Assembly (NCBI RefSeq): GCF_011682235.2
Contig: NZ_CP076718.1
Coordinates: forward strand, 617,758 to 681,757
Length of the DNA stretch: 64,000 nt
Source of the DNA: Rhodocaloribacter litoris
GTDB taxonomy: Bacteria > Bacteroidota > Rhodothermia > Rhodothermales > ISCAR-4553
Reading direction: 5' to 3'
Position 1 is the first letter of the stretch; each line of letters starts with the position of its first letter. The notes below the pieces were generated by a model, which searched no databases, was not told the DNA's origin, and saw only the letters and a list, made by a program, of their open reading frames with translations. This document shows positions 26,220 through 33,551 of the stretch, in pieces. Both the position numbers and the translations under genes were made by a program.

Positions 26220-29200
26220 TCACACCGGGGTCGAGCCCACCGACCGCCCCCCGGCCACGGCCCCCCGGGCGGGCACCCGCTCCGGCGTGAGAGAAGCACA
26301 GGCCCGAAACGAAACGGTGAAACAGCTCCCCTCCCCCTTCTTGCTCTGCACCGAGATCTTGCCGTCCATCAACTCGACGAGCTTCGCCGTGATGGCCAGG
26401 CCGAGACCGGTGCCCTCGTGCGAGCGCGAGAGCCCGTCCGACTCCTGCCGGAACTCCTCGAAAAGATGGGGCAGGAAAGCCTCCGAGATGCCGATGCCGG
26501 TATCCTGCACGTGCACGTGCACCCATTCGGCATCGCGTGAGAAGGCCACCGTCACGCTCCCTTTTTCGGTGAACTTGACGGCGTTGGAAACCAGGTTGCT
26601 CAGCACCCGCTCGAAGGCCGCCTCGTCGAGCAGGGCATAGACCGGCTCCGGCGGCGGAACCAGGGCCAGCTCCAGCCCCTTCTTGCGGGCCGCCTCCGAG
26701 AACATGCGCACCACTTCGGCGGCATGCCGCGCCAGGTCGACGGGATGGCGCTGCACCTCCATCACCCCGGCCCTGAGCTTGGCGATCTCGAGCAGCGACG
26801 TGAGCGTCTGCATCAGCCGGTTGCCGCTCTCCTCGATGATCCCCAGAAACTCCCGGTACGGCGCGTCTTCGGGCAGTTCGTACTTGAGCACTTCCGTAAA
26901 GCCCAGGATGGCCGTCAGCGGCGTGCGCAGCTCGTGCGAGGTCGTGGCCAGAAACTCGTCCTTCAGCTTGTTGGCCTGCCGGAGACGTTCGTTGGCGACC
27001 TGGAGTTGCGCATTGGCCTCCTCCAGCTTTCTGCGCACCTCGGCTTCCTGGGCCAGTTGCTTCGCCTGCTCCTCGGCCAGCCGCTTGATCTTCACCATCT
27101 GCACGTATTTCCAGGCGAAGAAGAGCAGGCTGAAGACCGCCAGGGCATAGAGCGAGTAGGCCCACCAGGTCCGGAACCAGGGCGGGCGGACGACGAACGG
27201 ATAGACGGTCTCCGCGCTGAGCCGCCCCAGCGCGTCCCGGGCCTGCACGTGCAGGCGATAGCCGCCCTCCTCGAGGTTCCTGTACGTGCGCCGGGCCTCC
27301 GGCGTCCAGGCCGACCACCCGGTATCGTACCCCTCCAGCCGGTAGCGGTAGACGATCTCCTCCGACCGGGTGAAGACCGGAGCCGCCACTTCGAAGGCCA
27401 GGTCGTTGTCTTCGAAGGCGAGGTGCAGGGCGGACGACGTGGCGGCATCGCCGGGCCCCCAGGCACCGGCATAGAGCAGCTCCTCCGTGTCGGAGACGCT
27501 GACCCGGCGCACCAGCACCTTGAACGGCTCGGAGCCGGCGTCTTCGGGAAGAAGCAGGTACCGGTAGAGGATCTCGCCGCTGCCCAGCCAGAGCACCCCC
27601 GGCTCCGTATAGATCACCTCCACGTCCCCCTTGGGGAAATGCAGGGCCGGAATCGACTCCACCCGGTATTGTCCCCCTTCGGCGGGACGTGCCACGTCCA
27701 TCCGGCTGGTGTAGGCCAGCCACACGTTGCCGTCCGCATCCTCCGCCACGGCCTTCAGCGTGTCACCGGCCGCCTCCACCAGCGGCGAGAGGATCGGGTC
27801 AGGATAGAACCCCCGGTGCGGCGTCGCCCCCGCCGTGGCCGGCGACGTGGTACCGAAACGATACACCCCCCGGCTCTTGTCCGAGAAGAAGAGGGCGCGC
27901 CCGCCCACCTCGGCCACCCGCAGGTTCTGCTCGACGAGCCCCCCTTCCACCCCGAACTTTTCCTGCACCGGCGGCGCGCCGAGTCCCTGCGTGAAACGCA
28001 GCCGCAGCACCCCCCGGGAACGCGTACCGATCCACAGCGTCCCGTCCGCTTCCTCCACGATCTGCCGCACCTCGTCCGTCACCCCCGGCACCGGGGTCAG
28101 TACCCAGCCGGCATCCGTATGGCGCAACAGGTCGAGCCTATCCCGCCGACCAACGTAAATGACCCCGTCATGGAGACGGGATGTGACGATTACATTCGCA
28201 GGAGACCTATCCGAAAAGAGAACCCCTTCCCCATTCCGCAACTGGTATATACCTTCTCCGCTACCAACAAACAAGGTGCTATCCAGCGAGAGCAGGCTCC
28301 ACGCGCGCGGCACGTTTTCCACCGGCACGAAGGCGGACCGTTCCCCTTCGAGTCGCCGGCCGAGCGGCCTGCTCTCGAGCGCATAGACTCCGGGCATTCC
28401 GCCCGTGGCCACGTAGAGCCGGCCCTGATGGCGCCGCACGTCGTAGACGGCCCCGGCCAGCCCCAGGCGTCGGTCGTACTGCGTCACGATGCCGGCGTAG
28501 GCCACACGCGCGATGCCGCTGTTATTCAGCGCCGCCCAGAGCCCGCCCTCGGCGTCGGCATAGACGAAGTTGACCACGTTGTCGGGCAGTTCGTGGGGCG
28601 GCGCCAGCACGCTCACCAGGCGCCCCCCCCGGTCGATGACGAGCACCCCGCCCCCCAGGGTGGCCAGCGCGAACCGGCCGCCGGGCAGGGCCGCCCCGTG
28701 ATAAACCGAATACTTCTCCAAAAACGGATCGGCCTCGGTCGCAAAAGGCCGGAAGGCCTGCCCGTCGTACAGAAAAAGCCCCGCCTCCCGTGTGGCGACG
28801 AGGATGCGGTCCGCCTCGTAGGGCAGCATCGCATAGACCCGGACCTCCTTGAAGCGCTCCCCGTCCGGAACCGGCCGCAGGGCATCGCCGGCCACCTCTT
28901 CGAGGCCGACGCCCGCCTCCCGCACGAAGAGCCGGCCCCGCACCGAGAAGGAGGTATGAAAAGACGTGCTGGTGGACCAGCGCCGCAGCTGCACGCCGTC
29001 CCAGCGGAAGAGATAAGCGTTCGTCTGGAAATAAATGCCGTCGGGCGTGGCGTGCGTGCCCCAGACGTCCTTGAAGTCCCGGGCGGCCGGATCCACCTCG
29101 GGCAACAGCGAGACGAACCCGGGCACCCCCAGCGAATCCGGCGCGAGGTAGCCGAAGTCGCCCTTCAAGCCCGCGTAAATCCTTCCGTCGACACCGACAG

Positions 29201-29492
29201 CCAGCGAGCGAACGACGGAGCCCGTCCGGATGAGTCTCCACCGCACCCCGTCGTATTCCAGCACACCGTCGTTGTTTCCCACGTAGACGATTCCCCGCCC
29301 GTCCTGCACTACGGCCCAGTTTTGATGATAGGCGCCGTACTCGTCCGGGGAGAAGTGGACGGTGTAATGCGGCAGCGGCAGGCCGCCCTCATGAAAGGCC
29401 GCCGGGTGCTGGGCCCTGCCGGGGAAGGGCAGGCACAGCACGAAGAGTAGCCATCCCAGATGTGAGCGATGAATCCGCATACGGTGGTGCAT
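26220..29492 (-). CDS. Large exported-domain sensor histidine kinase (Reg_prop/Y_Y_Y type)
   Basis: About 1090 residues: a signal peptide (HLGWLLFVLCLPFPGRAQ), a periplasmic double-propeller of Reg_prop-like repeats (IVYVGNNDGVLEYDG, LWIGTRSRGVLRL), a Y_Y_Y-type domain (YRYRLEGYDTGWSAWTPEAR), one membrane helix (TWWAYSLYALAVFSLLFFAW), a coiled coil, a HisKA domain (SHELRTPLTAIL) and an ATPase domain (DTGIGIS, GTGLGLAIT). Unlike the hybrid two-component systems common in Bacteroidota, it ends after the ATPase domain with no receiver or AraC domain, so a separate regulator is needed and none is adjacent. ATG 29492 or 29480 are both possible starts. The ligand is unknown. Confidence 0.88.
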   Translation of the reverse strand: MHHRMRIHRSHLGWLLFVLCLPFPGRAQHPAAFHEGGLPLPHYTVHFSPDEYGAYHQNWAVVQDGRGIVYVGNNDGVLEYDGVRWRLIRTGSVVRSLAVGVDGRIYAGLKGDFGYLAPDSLGVPGFVSLLPEVDPAARDFKDVWGTHATPDGIYFQTNAYLFRWDGVQLRRWSTSTSFHTSFSVRGRLFVREAGVGLEEVAGDALRPVPDGERFKEVRVYAMLPYEADRILVATREAGLFLYDGQAFRPFATEADPFLEKYSVYHGAALPGGRFALATLGGGVLVIDRGGRLVSVLAPPHELPDNVVNFVYADAEGGLWAALNNSGIARVAYAGIVTQYDRRLGLAGAVYDVRRHQGRLYVATGGMPGVYALESRPLGRRLEGERSAFVPVENVPRAWSLLSLDSTLFVGSGEGIYQLRNGEGVLFSDRSPANVIVTSRLHDGVIYVGRRDRLDLLRHTDAGWVLTPVPGVTDEVRQIVEEADGTLWIGTRSRGVLRLRFTQGLGAPPVQEKFGVEGGLVEQNLRVAEVGGRALFFSDKSRGVYRFGTTSPATAGATPHRGFYPDPILSPLVEAAGDTLKAVAEDADGNVWLAYTSRMDVARPAEGGQYRVESIPALHFPKGDVEVIYTEPGVLWLGSGEILYRYLLLPEDAGSEPFKVLVRRVSVSDTEELLYAGAWGPGDAATSSALHLAFEDNDLAFEVAAPVFTRSEEIVYRYRLEGYDTGWSAWTPEARRTYRNLEEGGYRLHVQARDALGRLSAETVYPFVVRPPWFRTWWAYSLYALAVFSLLFFAWKYVQMVKIKRLAEEQAKQLAQEAEVRRKLEEANAQLQVANERLRQANKLKDEFLATTSHELRTPLTAILGFTEVLKYELPEDAPYREFLGIIEESGNRLMQTLTSLLEIAKLRAGVMEVQRHPVDLARHAAEVVRMFSEAARKKGLELALVPPPEPVYALLDEAAFERVLSNLVSNAVKFTEKGSVTVAFSRDAEWVHVHVQDTGIGISEAFLPHLFEEFRQESDGLSRSHEGTGLGLAITAKLVELMDGKISVQSKKGEGSCFTVSFRACASLTPERVPARGAVAGGRSVGSTPV

Positions 29493-29951
29493 GCTCCGCA
29501 CAGACGGTTGGTCCCCCGGGGGCGATGAGCACCGCGGGCATACGAACACTTATCAACTACCATACCCGACGGTAAATCTTACCGTCCTGCGGGGAGTCAC
29601 CGGTAGGGTATCCTATCGGCTCTTACGGCCCACAGTTAAACGCGCGGCGGCGGCGCCGTGCCCCGGTCCGTTGCCCCGGAGCGGGAGGATACATTTTTTT
29701 CTAACTCAAAAACGCGAAAAACGCAAATTCTCTCGTACCCATTATAGTGGAGGCCGCAGGCAGCGCGGCGTGCCGCCGGACCCCACCGTGCGATGCAGCG
29801 CGGCACCCGCCGCCCCGGCCCCGGGACTGGGCCATGTTGTCCCCTGCGATGCGTCGCAGCCCCCTGTTCGATACCGGCTGCACCGCCAGGGACGTCACCG
29901 GCAAACTTTGCCGGAACTGCTAGCAGTTTACGACAAACCGGAGGAGTTACC
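29493..29951 (+). promoter_or_regulatory. Structured intergenic leader before repeat lipoprotein gene
   Basis: No gene is visible in these 459 bases. The left part holds an inverted repeat GACGGTAA-ATC-TTACCGTC (29568-29586) between the divergent genes. An AT-rich block (29694-29750) with CATTATAGT could be promoter DNA. The right 200 bases are GC-rich and foldable: CTGCGA-TGCG-TCGCAG, then two perfect palindromes side by side, CCGGCAAACTTTGCCGG (29898-29914) and AACTGCTAGCAGTT (29915-29928). A GGAGG sits about 8 bases before the lipoprotein ATG. This suggests a regulated, probably abundant small transcript. Confidence 0.55.
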
Positions 29952-30170
29952 ATGAAGAAGTTCCTTTCACTCTTGAGCGCCCTGTTGCTGGTGGTGGCCA
30001 TGACGGGCTGCACCGACAGCCTGACGGGCGTCACCGGCGGCGGTGAAAACCACAACACGAGCGTTGTCACCGGTGGTGGTGAAAACCACAACACTGGCGT
30101 CACAGGCGGTGGTGAAAACCACAACACTGGCGTCACCGGTGGCGGTGAAAACCACAACACCGGTGACTGA
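29952..30170 (+). CDS. Small lipoprotein made of four 11-residue repeats
   Basis: 72 residues. The lipoprotein signal is MKKFLSLLSALLLVVAMTGC with Cys20 as the lipidated residue. The mature 53 residues are CTDSLT followed by four copies of an 11-residue unit (G/V)VTGGGENHNT, ending TGD. Each repeat contains Glu, Asn, His, Asn in the order ENHN, so the surface would present four identical clusters that might bind metal or another ligand; that is speculation. I recognise no family. A GGAGG just before ATG 29952, a structured leader and a strong terminator (30260-30291) argue for a genuine, well expressed monocistronic gene. Confidence 0.8.
   Translation: MKKFLSLLSALLLVVAMTGCTDSLTGVTGGGENHNTSVVTGGGENHNTGVTGGGENHNTGVTGGGENHNTGD
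30027..30161 (+). repeat. Four tandem 33-bp coding repeats
   Basis: Units lie at 30027-30059, 30063-30095, 30096-30128 and 30129-30161, with one Ser codon inserted after the first. They share GGTGAAAACCACAACAC in every copy and differ mostly at third positions, so the peptide repeat is conserved while the DNA has drifted slightly. Copy-number change by slippage is possible. Confidence 0.9.
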
Positions 30171-30259
30171 GCCTCCGCCTGCTTCCCGGTGCGGCGGCCG
30201 GTCCGGTCGCCCACCGTGCGATACGCCCCCCTGACACCCGTCTTGGATGCATCGCACAC

Positions 30260-30291
30260 CCCGGTGGGCCTGCGGGTCCACCGGGTTTTTT
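30260..30291 (+). terminator. Rho-independent terminator of lipoprotein gene
   Basis: CCCGGTGGGCC (30260-30270), loop TGCG, and GGTCCACCGGG (30275-30285) form an 11-bp stem with one G-U pair, followed by six T (30286-30291). It ends about 120 bases after the lipoprotein stop. On the other strand no T-run follows, so it is directional. Confidence 0.85.
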
Positions 30292-30319
30292 GTTTCGGGT
30301 CACCGGTCCCGTGCCCGTT

Positions 30320-30524
30320 TCACGCAGGGGTTTCGGGAGCCGGTTCTTCCTCCTCCCACGTCTCGATGGCCTCCAGCACCGCCTCGACGATCTGGTCCTC
30401 CGGCACGGTGCGGACGATCTTGCCGCGCTTGAACAGGTGGGCCCGCCCGCGCCCGAGCGAGACGCCCAGGTCCGCGCCGGCGGCCTCGCCCGGCCCGTTG
30501 ACCGCACACCCCATCAGCGCCACG
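30320..30524 (-). pseudogene. ispG 3'-end fragment, copy A (ancestral tail)
   Basis: These 205 bases appear identical by eye to the last 205 bases of intact ispG (32346-32550), from CGTGGCGCTG to the TGA stop. They encode the last 67 residues, including the cluster-ligand motif [11 protein letters not shown], but have no start and no upstream ispG sequence. Sequence beyond the stop differs from that after copies B and C and leads into the lipoprotein terminator, so this is probably the original 3' end of the gene, cut off by the inserted units. Confidence 0.85.
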
Positions 30525-30592
30525 GCACCCCCGGCGCCATAGTGCGTAGAACCTGGTATATCATCCGCCCCAACCATGGCAAGGAACACACC

Positions 30593-30850
30593 ATGAATCC
30601 GGTCATGCAGCAGTTCATCAGGCGCCTGGAACGGCTCCCGGCAGCCGTGCAGGAGCGCTTCGTTCGACGGTTCCTGCGGGAGCTGGAGGAAGATCTACCT
30701 GCTGCGTACCAGGATACGGCCCAGATGCATGACGCCGAACGCGTACCCTTTGACCGTATCAAGCACCTCGCCGGCATCATCAAAGGCGGCCCCTCTGATG
30801 CTTCGTCCAATAAGAAGTACCTCGAAGGGTTTGGCGAACGTTCACTATAG
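30593..30850 (+). CDS. VapB-like antitoxin, copy 1
   Basis: 85 residues from ATG 30593, preceded by AAGGA at a good distance (30581-30585). The N-terminal half is helical and basic/acidic ([20 protein letters not shown]); the C-terminal half ends in [20 protein letters not shown], like the toxin-binding tails of antitoxins paired with PIN toxins. The stop TAG ends two bases before the toxin ATG, indicating coupled translation. A longer in-frame reading from 30290 runs through the ispG tail on the opposite strand and is not coding. The DNA-binding class is unclear. Confidence 0.75.
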   Translation: MNPVMQQFIRRLERLPAAVQERFVRRFLRELEEDLPAAYQDTAQMHDAERVPFDRIKHLAGIIKGGPSDASSNKKYLEGFGERSL

Positions 30851-30852
30851 CG

Positions 30853-31266
30853 ATGCCGGTAATTCTTGCAGATACGGGGCCGATTGTCGCGTATCTTCGT
30901 GAGAAGGACGCGTTTTTCGGGTGGGCCTATGAGCAGTTCAGTACCCTTCCCCTCCCCTTTTTGACGTGCGAAGCCGTTTTGACGGAAGCCGCGTATGTCC
31001 TGTATCGTAGCGGCGGCTATCCGGAGGCTGTGATGGAACTGGTGTCGGCAGGCGCACTGCGCGTCGGATTCCACATGGAAAAGGAAGCCGATGCGCTCAA
31101 GAACCTCTTGCAGCGTTACCGGGACATACCGATGGACCTGGCCGATGCATGCATGGTACGGATGAGCGAGTTGTACCCGGACAGCGCACTGCTGACCGTG
31201 GATTCCGATTTTCTCATTTACCGCAAGCATGAACGGGACGTGATTCCCCTGATCACGCCGAGATAG
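30853..31266 (+). CDS. PIN-domain toxin (VapC-like), copy 1
   Basis: 137 residues with the PIN ribonuclease pattern: D7 in ILADTGP, E40/E45 in CEAVLTEAA, D95/D98 in MDLADACMV and D117/D119 in LLTVDSDF. These acidic residues bind the metal ions that cleave RNA, often tRNA or rRNA in VapC toxins. Length and order after the antitoxin match type II systems. The gene is AT-richer than its neighbours, which hints at acquisition. The copy is intact, unlike the second one at 31851. Confidence 0.88.
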   Translation: MPVILADTGPIVAYLREKDAFFGWAYEQFSTLPLPFLTCEAVLTEAAYVLYRSGGYPEAVMELVSAGALRVGFHMEKEADALKNLLQRYRDIPMDLADACMVRMSELYPDSALLTVDSDFLIYRKHERDVIPLITPR

Positions 31267-31317
31267 CCGATGGCTCCGTGACCTGCTTTCTTGATGGAGG
31301 GAATGCCGCTGTCCCAC

Positions 31318-31522
31318 TCACGCAGGGGTTTCGGGAGCCGGTTCTTCCTCCTCCCACGTCTCGATGGCCTCCAGCACCGCCTCGACGATCTGGTCCTCCG
31401 GCACGGTGCGGACGATCTTGCCGCGCTTGAACAGGTGGGCCCGCCCGCGCCCGAGCGAGACGCCCAGGTCCGCGCCGGCGGCCTCGCCCGGCCCGTTGAC
31501 CGCACACCCCATCAGCGCCACG
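31318..31522 (-). pseudogene. ispG 3'-end fragment, copy B
   Basis: A second 205-bp copy of the ispG tail, apparently identical to copies A and C, from CGTGGCGCTG to TGA. Beyond the stop it shares the roughly 50-bp linker with the intact gene (GTGGGACAGCGGCATTCC on the minus strand), unlike copy A. It has no start codon and is a remnant. By position it was the regenerated gene end after the first insertion, before the next unit separated it from the rest of ispG, or it arose by later unit duplication. Confidence 0.85.
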
Positions 31523-31590
31523 GCACCCCCGGCGCCATGGTGCGTAGAACCTGGTGTATCATCCGCCCCAACCATGGCAAGGAATACACC

Positions 31591-31848
31591 ATGAATCCGG
31601 TCATGCAGCAGTTCATCAGGCGCCTGGAACGGCTCCCGGCAGCCGTGCAGGAGCACTTCGTTCGACGGTTCCTGCGGGAGCTGGAGGAAGATCTACCTGC
31701 TGCGTACCAGGATACGGCCCAGATGCATGACGCCGAACGCGTACCCTTTGACCGTATCAAGCACCTCGCCGGCATCATCAAAGGCGGCCCCTCTGATGCT
31801 TCGTCCAATAAGAAGTACCTCGAAGGGTTTGGCGAACGTTCACTATAG
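31591..31848 (+). CDS. VapB-like antitoxin, copy 2
   Basis: 85 residues, the same as copy 1 except Arg to His in AVQEHFVRR. The ribosome-site region (AAGGA at 31579-31583) and the stop two bases before the toxin ATG are conserved. It remains intact although its adjacent toxin is frameshifted, so it could still neutralise the toxin of copy 1. Selection to keep a free antitoxin is possible, but so is very recent duplication. Confidence 0.75.
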   Translation: MNPVMQQFIRRLERLPAAVQEHFVRRFLRELEEDLPAAYQDTAQMHDAERVPFDRIKHLAGIIKGGPSDASSNKKYLEGFGERSL

Positions 31849-31850
31849 CG

Positions 31851-32293
31851 ATGCCGGTAATTCTTGCAGATACGGGGCCGATTGTCGCGTATCTTCGTGA
31901 GAAGGACGCATTTTTCGGGTGGGCCTATGAGCAGTTCAGTACCCTTCCCCTCCCCTTTTTGACGTGCGAAGCCGTTTTGACGGATTTTTGACGTGCGAAG
32001 CCGTTTTGACGGAAGCCGCGTATGTCCTGTATCGTAGCGGCGGCTATCCGGAGGCTGTGATGGAACTGGTGTCGGCAGGCGCACTGCGCGTCGGATTCCA
32101 CATGGAAAAGGAAGCCGACGCGCTCAAGAACCTCTTGCAGCGTTACCGGGACATACCGATGGACCTGGCCGATGCATGCATGGTACGGATGAGCGAGTTG
32201 TACCCGGACAGCGCACTGCTGACCGTGGATTCCGATTTTCTCATTTACCGCAAGCATGAACGGGACGTGATTCCCCTGATCACGCCGAGATAA
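31851..32293 (+). pseudogene. PIN-domain toxin, copy 2, frameshifted
   Basis: The start (MPVILADTGPIVAYL) and end (DSDFLIYRKHERDVIPLIT) match copy 1, but a 29-bp tandem duplication (31956-31984 and 31985-32013) shifts the frame after CEAVLT and brings an immediate stop (reads DF then TGA). The product would be about 46 residues with only the first catalytic Asp. A restart within the duplicated segment (GTG 31964) would give a 109-residue protein lacking D7. The toxin is probably inactive. Confidence 0.85.
31956..32013 (+). repeat. 29-bp tandem duplication in toxin copy 2
   Basis: Two perfect copies of a 29-bp unit starting TTTTTGACGTGCGAAG and ending TTTTGACGGA, at 31956-31984 and 31985-32013. 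The single copy is present in toxin 1. Because 29 is not a multiple of three it inactivates the gene. Each unit starts and ends near the shared string TTTTGACG, which may have favoured slippage. Confidence 0.9.
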
Positions 32294-32345
32294 ATCGATG
32301 GCTCCGTGACCTGCTTTCTTGATGGAGGGAATGCCGCTGTCCCAC

Positions 32346-33440
32346 TCACGCAGGGGTTTCGGGAGCCGGTTCTTCCTCCTCCCACGTCTCGATGGCCTCC
32401 AGCACCGCCTCGACGATCTGGTCCTCCGGCACGGTGCGGACGATCTTGCCGCGCTTGAACAGGTGGGCCCGCCCGCGCCCGAGCGAGACGCCCAGGTCCG
32501 CGCCGGCGGCCTCGCCCGGCCCGTTGACCGCACACCCCATCAGCGCCACGTTCAGGTCCTTCGTGAACCGCCGCTTCTTGACGGCCTCCTCCACCTCATT
32601 GACGATGGAGAACAGGTCGCCCGTGAGGCGGCCGCACGTGGGGCAGGCGATGATGTTCACGCCGGGCCGCCCCAGGCGCAGCGCCTTCAGGATCTGGTGC
32701 CCCACCTCCACCTCCTTGACCGAGTCCGTCGCCAGCGAGACCCGGATCGTATCGCCGATGCCGTCGGCCAGCAGGGCGCCGATGCCGATGGCGCTCTTGA
32801 TCGAGCCCGTGCTGAAGGAGCCGGACTCCGTCACGCCCAGGTGCAGCGGGTAGTCGGTGCGCTCGGCCAGCAGCCGGTAGGCCTGGATCATGAAGAACAC
32901 GTCCGAGTGCTTGACCGAGATGACGAGGTCCTCGAAGCCGTGCTTCCGGCAGATCTCGACGTGCCGCATGGCGCTCTCGAAGAGGGCCTCGGGCTGCGGG
33001 TAGCCGTACTTGTCGAGGAGGTCGCGCTCGAGCGAGCCGGAGTTGACGCCGATGCGGATGGGGATGCCGGCCTCTTTGGCCGCCAGCAGCACCTCGCGCT
33101 CCCATTCCTCCTTGCCGATGTTGCCCGGGTTGATGCGCACCTTGGCCACCCCCGCCTCGATGGCCTTGAGGGCGTACTGGTAGTTGAAATGGATGTCCGC
33201 CACGATGGGCACGGGGCTGCCCTGCACGATGTCCCGCAGGGCGTCGGCATCCTCGGGGCGCGGCACGGCCACGCGCACGATGTCGGCGCCGGCCTCGGCC
33301 AGGCGTCGGATCTCGGCCAGGCTGGCCTCCACGTCGTGCGTCTTCGACGTGGTCATCGACTGCACCGAGATCGGCGCACCGCCGCCGATCTGCACGTTCC
33401 CCACCTGCACGGGACGGGATTTCCGGCGAGGTCGTTCCAT
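32346..33440 (-). CDS. ispG: 4-hydroxy-3-methylbut-2-enyl diphosphate synthase (flavodoxin)
   Basis: IspG (GcpE) is the penultimate enzyme of the MEP isoprenoid pathway: it reduces MEcPP to HMBPP with a [4Fe-4S] cluster. The 364-residue product has the TIM barrel (VQSMTTSKTHDVEASLAEIR, VRINPGNIG, HLGVTESGSFSTGSIKSAIG) and the cluster-binding part with CPTCGR and [11 protein letters not shown]. Length is normal for the single-domain bacterial form. Its last 205 bp are also present twice downstream (30320, 31318). The intact tail seems to be one brought in with an inserted toxin-antitoxin unit. ispE of the same pathway is in the window at 41175. Confidence 0.96.
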   Translation of the reverse strand: MERPRRKSRPVQVGNVQIGGGAPISVQSMTTSKTHDVEASLAEIRRLAEAGADIVRVAVPRPEDADALRDIVQGSPVPIVADIHFNYQYALKAIEAGVAKVRINPGNIGKEEWEREVLLAAKEAGIPIRIGVNSGSLERDLLDKYGYPQPEALFESAMRHVEICRKHGFEDLVISVKHSDVFFMIQAYRLLAERTDYPLHLGVTESGSFSTGSIKSAIGIGALLADGIGDTIRVSLATDSVKEVEVGHQILKALRLGRPGVNIIACPTCGRLTGDLFSIVNEVEEAVKKRRFTKDLNVALMGCAVNGPGEAAGADLGVSLGRGRAHLFKRGKIVRTVPEDQIVEAVLEAIETWEEEEPAPETPA

Positions 33441-33551
33441 AACGCGCTCTTCGTCAAAGGATTGGTTTTCCGGTGGAATGTGCCCTCTATACCCGCGCGG
33501 TTCGCCGGGGTTCGGCCTCGCGGCCCGCCCCGGTCTGCCCGGGTGCGGTCT

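Larger units (their letters stand above)
30525..32550. repeat. Two tandem ~1-kb units: toxin-antitoxin pair plus ispG tail
   Basis: Unit 1 (30525-31522, 998 bp) and unit 2 (31523-32550, 1028 bp) are near-identical. Each runs: a short spacer, an antitoxin gene, a toxin gene, a roughly 50-bp linker (containing GGCTCCGTGACCTGCTTTC) and a 205-bp ispG tail ending exactly at the ispG stop. The 30-bp size difference is explained by a 29-bp duplication in the second toxin plus one base after the toxin end. A few point differences separate the toxin-antitoxin parts, while the three ispG tails look identical. No transposase, integrase or terminal inverted repeat was seen. Confidence 0.85.

Noticed and set aside
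30027-30161. Regular 33-bp repeats as a possible CRISPR array
   Set aside because: The units are contiguous with no variable spacers and encode a peptide repeat in frame behind a lipoprotein signal.
29788-30258. Inverted 10-mers GTGCGATGCA and TGCATCGCAC flanking the repeat lipoprotein
   Set aside because: The match does not extend beyond 10 bases, there is no target duplication, and such a match is not compelling in GC-rich sequence.
30290-30592. Upstream extension of the antitoxin frame through the ispG tail
   Set aside because: The extension is antisense to the ispG fragment; a good ribosome site and the same ATG in both copies mark the real start.
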